64,000 nt of DNA, taken from NCBI GenBank assembly GCA_041675905.1, contig JBAYSX010000015.1, positions 1 through 64,000 on the forward strand, written 5' to 3'. The notes under the pieces were generated by a model, which saw only the letters and a program-made list of their open reading frames with translations, made no database searches and was not told the origin of the DNA. Position 1 is the stretch's first letter. Each line of letters begins with the position of its first letter. The stretch is from Sandaracinobacteroides sp041675905. GTDB lineage: Bacteria; Pseudomonadota; Alphaproteobacteria; Sphingomonadales; Sphingomonadaceae. Shown piece by piece: positions 63,887 through 64,000 of the stretch. Made by a program: the position numbers and the translations under genes.

Positions 63887-64000
63887 GCGATTCCATTCGT
63901 CTGCATGAAAGCTGGAAACAGCCGCTTTCCGATACTTTCGCCCTGCCATATATGGCGGCGCTGAAGGGGTTTCTCGCCGCCGAAAAAGCGCGGGGGCGGC
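63883..64000 (+). CDS. ung: Uracil-DNA glycosylase, N-terminal part (3' end outside window)
   Basis: Only 39 codons are in the window: MSDSIRLHESWKQPLSDTF, then ALPYMAALKGFLAAEKARGR. The LHESWK..L...F.LPYM..L..FL..EK pattern matches the N-terminus of family 1 Ung enzymes, which remove uracil from DNA. The start ATG overlaps the glk stop (ATGA). Assignment rests on this short stretch, so it is probable rather than certain. Confidence 0.7.
   Translation, partial: MSDSIRLHESWKQPLSDTFALPYMAALKGFLAAEKARGR

Overview
The window is a gene-dense, GC-rich chromosome segment that most resembles a sphingomonad alphaproteobacterium (order Sphingomonadales). This is inferred from gene content and order: atpHAGDC without the F0 genes, a pcm-tolC-popZ-valS run, an SspB adaptor next to fumC, a Tim44-like/mltA/Smr cluster divergent from secB, a proton-translocating transhydrogenase with split alpha subunit (pntAA, pntAB, pntB), a three-gene bc1 operon, and TonB-dependent receptors. 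No insertion sequence, CRISPR array, rRNA operon or integrase was seen.

Layout. 0-3 kb: the 3' part of a TonB-dependent receptor, an exported metallophosphoesterase and a tRNA-Thr. 3-10 kb: a PepSY protein with a response regulator and histidine kinase, then uup, ilvE, a flavin reductase and a TRIC-like channel. 10-14 kb: sspB-fumC-gmk, an Mrr-type restriction endonuclease and an ArsC/Spx-family protein. 14-19 kb: the F1 ATP synthase operon. 19-26 kb: Smr, mltA and Tim44-like genes on one strand; secB, murJ, trpS and a P1 peptidase on the other. 26-41 kb: central energy metabolism (pnt, folP, bc1, icd, CoA-transferase, acnA) and the ahpC/ahpF peroxidase pair. 41-51 kb: purL, a VOC protein, an ABC-F protein, a DbpA-like helicase, an MgtC/DUF4010 membrane protein, a MaoC-Pta fusion and a phasin. 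51.2-56.9 kb: an accessory block. 57-64 kb: valS-popZ-tolC-pcm, pgl-glk and the start of ung.

The accessory block is the most interesting part. It holds a two-gene operon: an NdpA/YejK-like nucleoid-associated protein (53223-54227) overlapping an unrecognised protein with a large N-terminal domain and about three C-terminal membrane helices (52028-53248). The 75-bp leader contains a promoter (TTGCAC, 17 bp, TATGTT) whose -10 lies inside GTTC-N7-GTTC, the alphaproteobacterial LexA (SOS) box, all within a perfect 13-bp inverted repeat. A strong Shine-Dalgarno follows, 6 nt before a TTG start. This suggests a DNA-damage-induced pair of a DNA-binding protein and a membrane protein. Nearby are a repressor of S24 architecture with Ala in place of the catalytic Ser, an operator-like array of CCTA/TAGG half-sites at exact 10-bp spacing, a small unknown gene and a DUF3168-like phage tail relative.

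Functional links. acnA, icd, fumC, the bc1 complex, ATP synthase and transhydrogenase together cover much of TCA-cycle oxidation, respiration and NADPH supply. pgl and glk point to glucose use through 6-phosphogluconate. The MaoC-Pta fusion, the CoA-transferase and the phasin fit acyl-CoA, acetate and polyhydroxyalkanoate metabolism.
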